DNA of 64,000 nt from Paramacrobiotus metropolitanus (lineage: Eukaryota > Tardigrada > Eutardigrada > Parachela > Macrobiotidae), in assembly GCF_019649055.1 (NCBI RefSeq), contig NW_026570227.1, positions 2,728,001 to 2,792,000 of the forward strand, given 5' to 3'. The stretch's first letter is position 1; every line of letters starts with the position of its first letter. The position numbers were made by a program, and so were the translations under genes. Of the stretch, positions 60,201 to 64,000 are shown in pieces. The notes below the pieces were generated by a model. That model saw only the letters and a list, made by a program, of their open reading frames with translations, made no database searches and was not told the DNA's origin.

Positions 60201-61916
60201 CGCGCTATGCACAACACAAATGGTGCTTTCGTCATCGGCTAACGTCTTGGACGCTAAGTGGCACATGTTCCGATAGTCAACCAAGTGGACACATCCCATT
60301 TTGGTGGTAATAAATGCCAAGAAATGATCATCCTTTGGATGTACCTATAAAAAACTCTTTTTGAATGCCGCTTATAAATAGCTCGTACATAATGTAATTT
60401 TATTCAGGCAATAACCCATTAACATAATAACAACCCCGCGCTGATAGACACTAATCATTGTTATCATTTCCAACTTTCGGGAGTGCATTCAGTGTGTCCA
60501 AGAGAACAAGTCGCACTGCATATGACAACAGCCAGACTAAAACGTTATCTAAAGAACCAAAACAGTACTTAATTCAGCGCCGCTAGTATTAGTACTGTAC
60601 TGACACGATATTAAGGGTCAGTAAAATCCCCTGGACCGCCGGCACTAGGCGTCGGCTTCATTGATGTCAAAGGAACCGACAACTAGCGCGGGCGGTCCAG
60701 GGGATTTTGCTGACCCTTAATATCGTGTCAGTACAGTACCGTTACGGCAATTGGAAAATCCTTCGCTGTTTCCTTGGCGTCCACTGGGTATAGAATTTCA
60801 AGAGTAGAGTTTCTGGTATCCGAAAGGTCGTACGTGTACGCTGACTGACGAAGGTAACGATATTTAAGAAGTATGCGGGGGTTGTTGTTGCTGGTGGCAG
60901 TGTCGGCGATTAAAATAGCAACAGGTTGGCCGCCGTACGTCGGTATGGACGGTACAAAAGCCGCTGCGAATCCTGAAAAGGTTGTAGAGGCTATGTCACC
61001 CATATGAAATACTTCCACGAGGCCTTTTGCTTGGTCCACCTATATCGTACTAAAGTTAATTAATATTATCAGAAAGTAGGTTTAATTGACTGTGGTGACT
61101 TTTATTCAGTGTTTATGTTTTCCCGTTTAAAATGTGTTTTACGGCACTCATCAGTCAAATGCACATGGGAAAAACGTGCATACATCAAGCTTAACCGCTG
61201 TCAGAAACGAGCAGTTCTTCGAGCGGTGTAGCGGGTAATCAGTGACGCTGTAAGTTCCAGCAACATCCTCCTTGCGTAGACAACTCCAGTTAATGTTCCA
61301 ACTTTCGACATCCATGTGGGTAATTTCCTTATCCGTAAGAAATGCAACGCAGCTCGAATCTATCCATCTAGCAAAATCCACCAATGACGCAATGACTGTC
61401 TCTTTTTCCAGGATGAGCACCCGCAGTACGTTCGCAGCATCTGCAGCATAATTTAGATCACACAACAGCCGCATAATCATGGTAAAGGTTACCTCTCCAC
61501 TATAACACTAACCATATGTGCAATAAACGCAGTTTGGCTATTTACTTATGCAATATTTTCGGAGATAATTTTATTAAAATTGCTGTAAGCAGTAGCGCAT
61601 TTGTTGCGGTACTCACTGTTTGCTCACCGTGAATAAGACAAAACTCGCCATTTGGACTGCGAGTGGCGCTGACAATACGGTCTCGCCTGCGGTATCGTTT
61701 GAAGTCCTTGCGGGTCACTTGAGGGGGTGAAGCGGCCAGATCGAGAAAGAACAGGCTAGGGTTAGACCAGAGATCTCCCTGGCTGACAACCGTAATGCAG
61801 TGCTCTGATGCCATCGTAATGCTCTTCCCACTGTTCCATTTCGAATGAATCAGTTCTGGAATCTGTTGCGGCAAGCACTCATAATCATGGGTGACAGTTT
61901 GTAATACATGCGCTTT
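52588..61916 (-). CDS. Divergent, shortened clathrin-heavy-chain-like protein
   Basis: Fourteen phase-matched exons: 61916-61628, 61440-61196, 61039-60740, 60344-60159, 59369-58994, 58571-58501, 58429-54622 (split by a transposon), 54520-54363, 54265-54140, 53972-53858, 53726-53446, 53370-53178, 53059-52855, 52772-52588. About 1,000 residues; animal clathrin heavy chains have about 1,675. The first four exons follow the clathrin terminal beta-propeller (SITMASEHCITVV; VLRVLILEKE; GLVEVFHMGD; DFPIAVT; DDHFLAFITTK). Later exons follow the leg helical repeats; VEEKGNR, FLEYLVGKSVPDEG and WCEENN line up with clathrin VEKRNR, LPWLEARIHEGCEE and KYCEKR. From recalled sequence, roughly residues 500-860 and the C-terminal trimerisation region have no counterpart. 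The start exon is unresolved; 62040-61969 (MRKYLKAQKR...) is in phase. It may be a non-triskelion coat-like protein. Confidence 0.7.
54673..58216. mobile_element. Non-autonomous MULE inserted in a coding exon of the clathrin-like gene
   Basis: 3,544 bp flanked by a perfect 9-bp target duplication, CCATCCGTT, at 54664-54672 and 58217-58225. Inverted terminal repeats of about 100 bp start ggcagggtgtaaaacctggc. Nine-base target duplications and long inverted repeats are typical of Mutator-like elements. No transposase is present; the interior is AT-rich and holds an AAT microsatellite. The two exon halves on either side (LIVKLVTHRIRNG and WPVRLNLLLEKLPDE) join perfectly once the element and one target copy are removed. 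Confidence 0.85.
57151..57206 (+). repeat. (aat)n microsatellite
   Basis: About 18 uninterrupted trinucleotides within the MULE interior. Confidence 0.9.
59855..59945 (+). repeat. Dispersed repeat, copy 3 (weak)
   Basis: Resembles 5265-5350 around gcaac-gatgctgcgcgcgc. Intronic in the clathrin-like gene. Confidence 0.35.
60593..60738. mobile_element. MITE abutting a splice donor of the clathrin-like gene
   Basis: 146 bp with inverted repeats of about 48 bp (tactgtactgacacgatatt onward), almost identical on both sides, and TA at each outer edge. The exon ends at 60740, so on the minus strand the donor GT at 60739-60738 uses the TA base of the insertion. The next bases of the intron (ACTG) are transposon sequence. 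Confidence 0.85.
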
Positions 61917-63290
61917 CTGCGATATTATTCTTATAAATCATTCAGTACTATCTATCGTTCAATAGTACCGTGGAGAAGTGATTATGTTTACAAAGTAGTA
62001 GAGTGCTGCCGCGTTTCTGCGCTTTAAGGTATTTGCGCATTCGGTATTAGCACAATAGCTAAATCGTAGCGCTTAAAATCCTGTTATTTCCGTAGAGTTC
62101 GGAATTTTGGTGCTCTGTACAAAGCAACGGTAATTCACTCTGTTTAAGCAATTGCTCGTACCTTTGCAAGTGTCGTCACAGACAGCACAGGACAAGAATT
62201 TGCCATCACATACTGTAATTATACCTATCCGTATGATACGGATCGACTGCATCTAACAGACAACTGTGGAAAATTTCCCCGCTAGCGGTTGATCATTATT
62301 TCGTTGATAGGTGTAGTACAGTCATGTAAATCACGCTATCAGGAGCATAAGGTATTTCAGCGTATTCTAGCCGTTTTTGATAGCGCACAACAACAATATC
62401 TCCACATTATTGCCGATACCGTGATAAGTAGTTACAAAAATGCTCACGCTGCATTTGGTATGTACAGTATCCACCGGTCCTAAGCTATCATGATATCATA
62501 ATCTCAACAGCTAATAAATATTAGAATTATAAAATGAAGTAGAAATTCAGAGCACGCGGAGCACGCGATGCAGCCGTTTAGATACTCAAGTATCAGTTTT
62601 TACTACAGTTGTAAGTTGCAAGTGCTGTACTAGTATTTCAACAGAAACGCAATGCTCGCTCGGAGGACCGGTACTTCTGTTGTAAAATTATCGCTCAGTG
62701 AACAAACAAGTATTAACAAGGCACGCTTCATACACTGTAATATTTTTATCTCACTGCAATTATTATATGGCCCAGCGTGTTTTGAAGTTTTGAAGCTTGC
62801 TCACATCGTACTTGTCTTCGGCAATAAATCAACCGGCAACATGAATTAGCCACAGCACGTTACATACGACAACTTTGCACCGGTATTATGCCACCCATTG
62901 TACATTCGCCATCCAATTAAGGAGGACAATGTATGCTTATACGCATTCCCATGCTAACGCAATTAATTTAATAACGTCAGCAAATAGCGCATAAACATTA
63001 TAATGTGTAATCAGTTTTCTATTAAATTCTATCTGGACTCTCTAGATGTAAACTGAAAATTCTTACCACAGACGAAAAAATTGATGACACCATGCCGTTA
63101 TCTCGAACATATACTGTACGTAACAAAACTCATGTCATAATCCATTCAAGCAACCTATTGGATTACAAAAATATCTACTGTTGCTACGACGAATACTTCA
63201 AATGGCACTCAGCATTCTGGCAGTGAAAAGACCTGCTAAGTGAGAAAGCGACCAGCTAACCACTGGAACTGTTCTTACTTCTTATTGTAA
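61917..63290. other. 5' flank of the clathrin-like gene; no further gene recognised
   Basis: A possible first exon on the minus strand at 62040-61969 has an ATG and a donor ACG|GTACTA in the right phase. Otherwise only short unsupported frames. Confidence 0.35.
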
Positions 63291-63429
63291 TTTGTCTGAA
63301 TGCTCATTTGCTACATTTTTGTTTGATAATATTTATCAAAGAGGTTTGGTTCGTTTGTCTGAATTTAGTTTGTTTGTCTGAATGCTCATTTGCTACATTT
63401 TTGTTTGATAATATTTATCAAAGAGGTTT
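63291..63429 (+). repeat. Tandem duplication, 57-bp block, period 82 bp
   Basis: tttgtctgaatgctcatttg through caaagaggttt at 63291-63347 recurs identically at 63373-63429, with a shorter related piece (gtttgtctgaat) between. Confidence 0.85.
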
Positions 63430-64000
63430 ACATCACTATCAACGTGAATTAGACCTAAATAGCATTTTGCAACATCATTTCTGGCCCATACTACAATTAC
63501 TACGATTGGCGTTCTGAATAAATATCACCAAATAGAACAAATGCATTAAGTTATACTATTTCATGTTTGCTCTGTTCATATGAATATATGCTTAGAAAAT
63601 GTGCTTACAGATACATTTGCTTGTATGTCACATGCGTTTACCAACGAAAATGTGCTGTAAAATGTATTAATAATATGCAAAGACTCTGGGTGTTCTTATC
63701 GTTAGTAACGCAACAGACGGGTAATTTAAATCTACACAGCAGTAACATTTCCATTGTAATATGCTGTCGCGTCTCCTCCACGATGTGTATGGCTCATTCG
63801 ACATTATGAGCATGTACTGTAATCAGTTTACAAATTCATTCGACTCCTACATTTACTTCTGATTTACAAGTTGTAAGCATACGTATTTCGACAACAACTC
63901 ATGCACCTACCTTGGAGGAAAGCGGATGTTATAAAATTGCAAATATCGCCCGATAAAAACAAATACCACACGCCGCCTCTTACATGGTCGGCTTGCCTTA
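63430..64000. other. No gene recognised
   Basis: AT-rich; short open frames only. Confidence 0.4.

Noticed and set aside
1-64000. tRNA or rRNA genes
   Set aside because: No convincing internal promoter box (GGTTCGAATCC type) with a foldable cloverleaf, and no rRNA-like conserved stretch, was noticed by eye.

Overview
The window looks like an invertebrate animal genome. It has spliced genes with short introns, secreted astacin proteases, a seven-transmembrane receptor, an Ig domain, F-box genes and a clathrin-heavy-chain relative, in repeat-rich, moderately AT-rich DNA. The lineage cannot be fixed from sequence alone. An ecdysozoan such as a tardigrade is my best guess, at low confidence.

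Layout. 0-4.4 kb: a minus-strand MULE-type transposase with a large intron holding a fold-back element. 6.8-12.7 kb: a small five-exon minus-strand gene for an acidic 131-residue protein, two of whose introns appear to use GC-AG splice sites; a TTAA-flanked palindromic MITE and a fold-back array lie in its introns. 13.4-40.2 kb: a plus-strand tandem family of one modular secreted protein (signal peptide, EGD-type propeptide, astacin zinc protease, Thr/Pro/Glu linker, leucine-rich repeats with a Cys/Trp cap). Units A, B, B2 (LRR only), C, D and E show graded decay; only E keeps an intact protease half and only C keeps an intact LRR half. The array is interrupted at 18.8-26.8 kb by MITEs, a young gag-only LTR element nested in a MITE, and a decayed protein-disulfide-isomerase-like fragment.

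40.8-43.1 kb: an intronless rhodopsin-like receptor and a one-domain Ig gene, both minus strand. 43.3-50.2 kb: a tandem duplication of about 3.3 kb carrying two five-exon F-box-like genes with identical intron phases. 52.3-61.9 kb: a divergent, shortened clathrin-heavy-chain-like gene of 14 recognisable exons, with an MIB/IAP-type RING exon just downstream. A 3.5 kb non-autonomous MULE with a 9-bp target duplication sits inside one of its coding exons, and its terminal repeats carry splice sites that would remove it in frame. A second transposon ends exactly at the 5' splice site of another exon. 62-64 kb: no gene recognised.

The genes do not form one pathway. The main themes are birth and decay of a modular secreted protease/LRR family, and transposons that overlap or become introns. 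All gene models come from reading frames, splice signals and phase agreement by eye; no alignment or database search was run.
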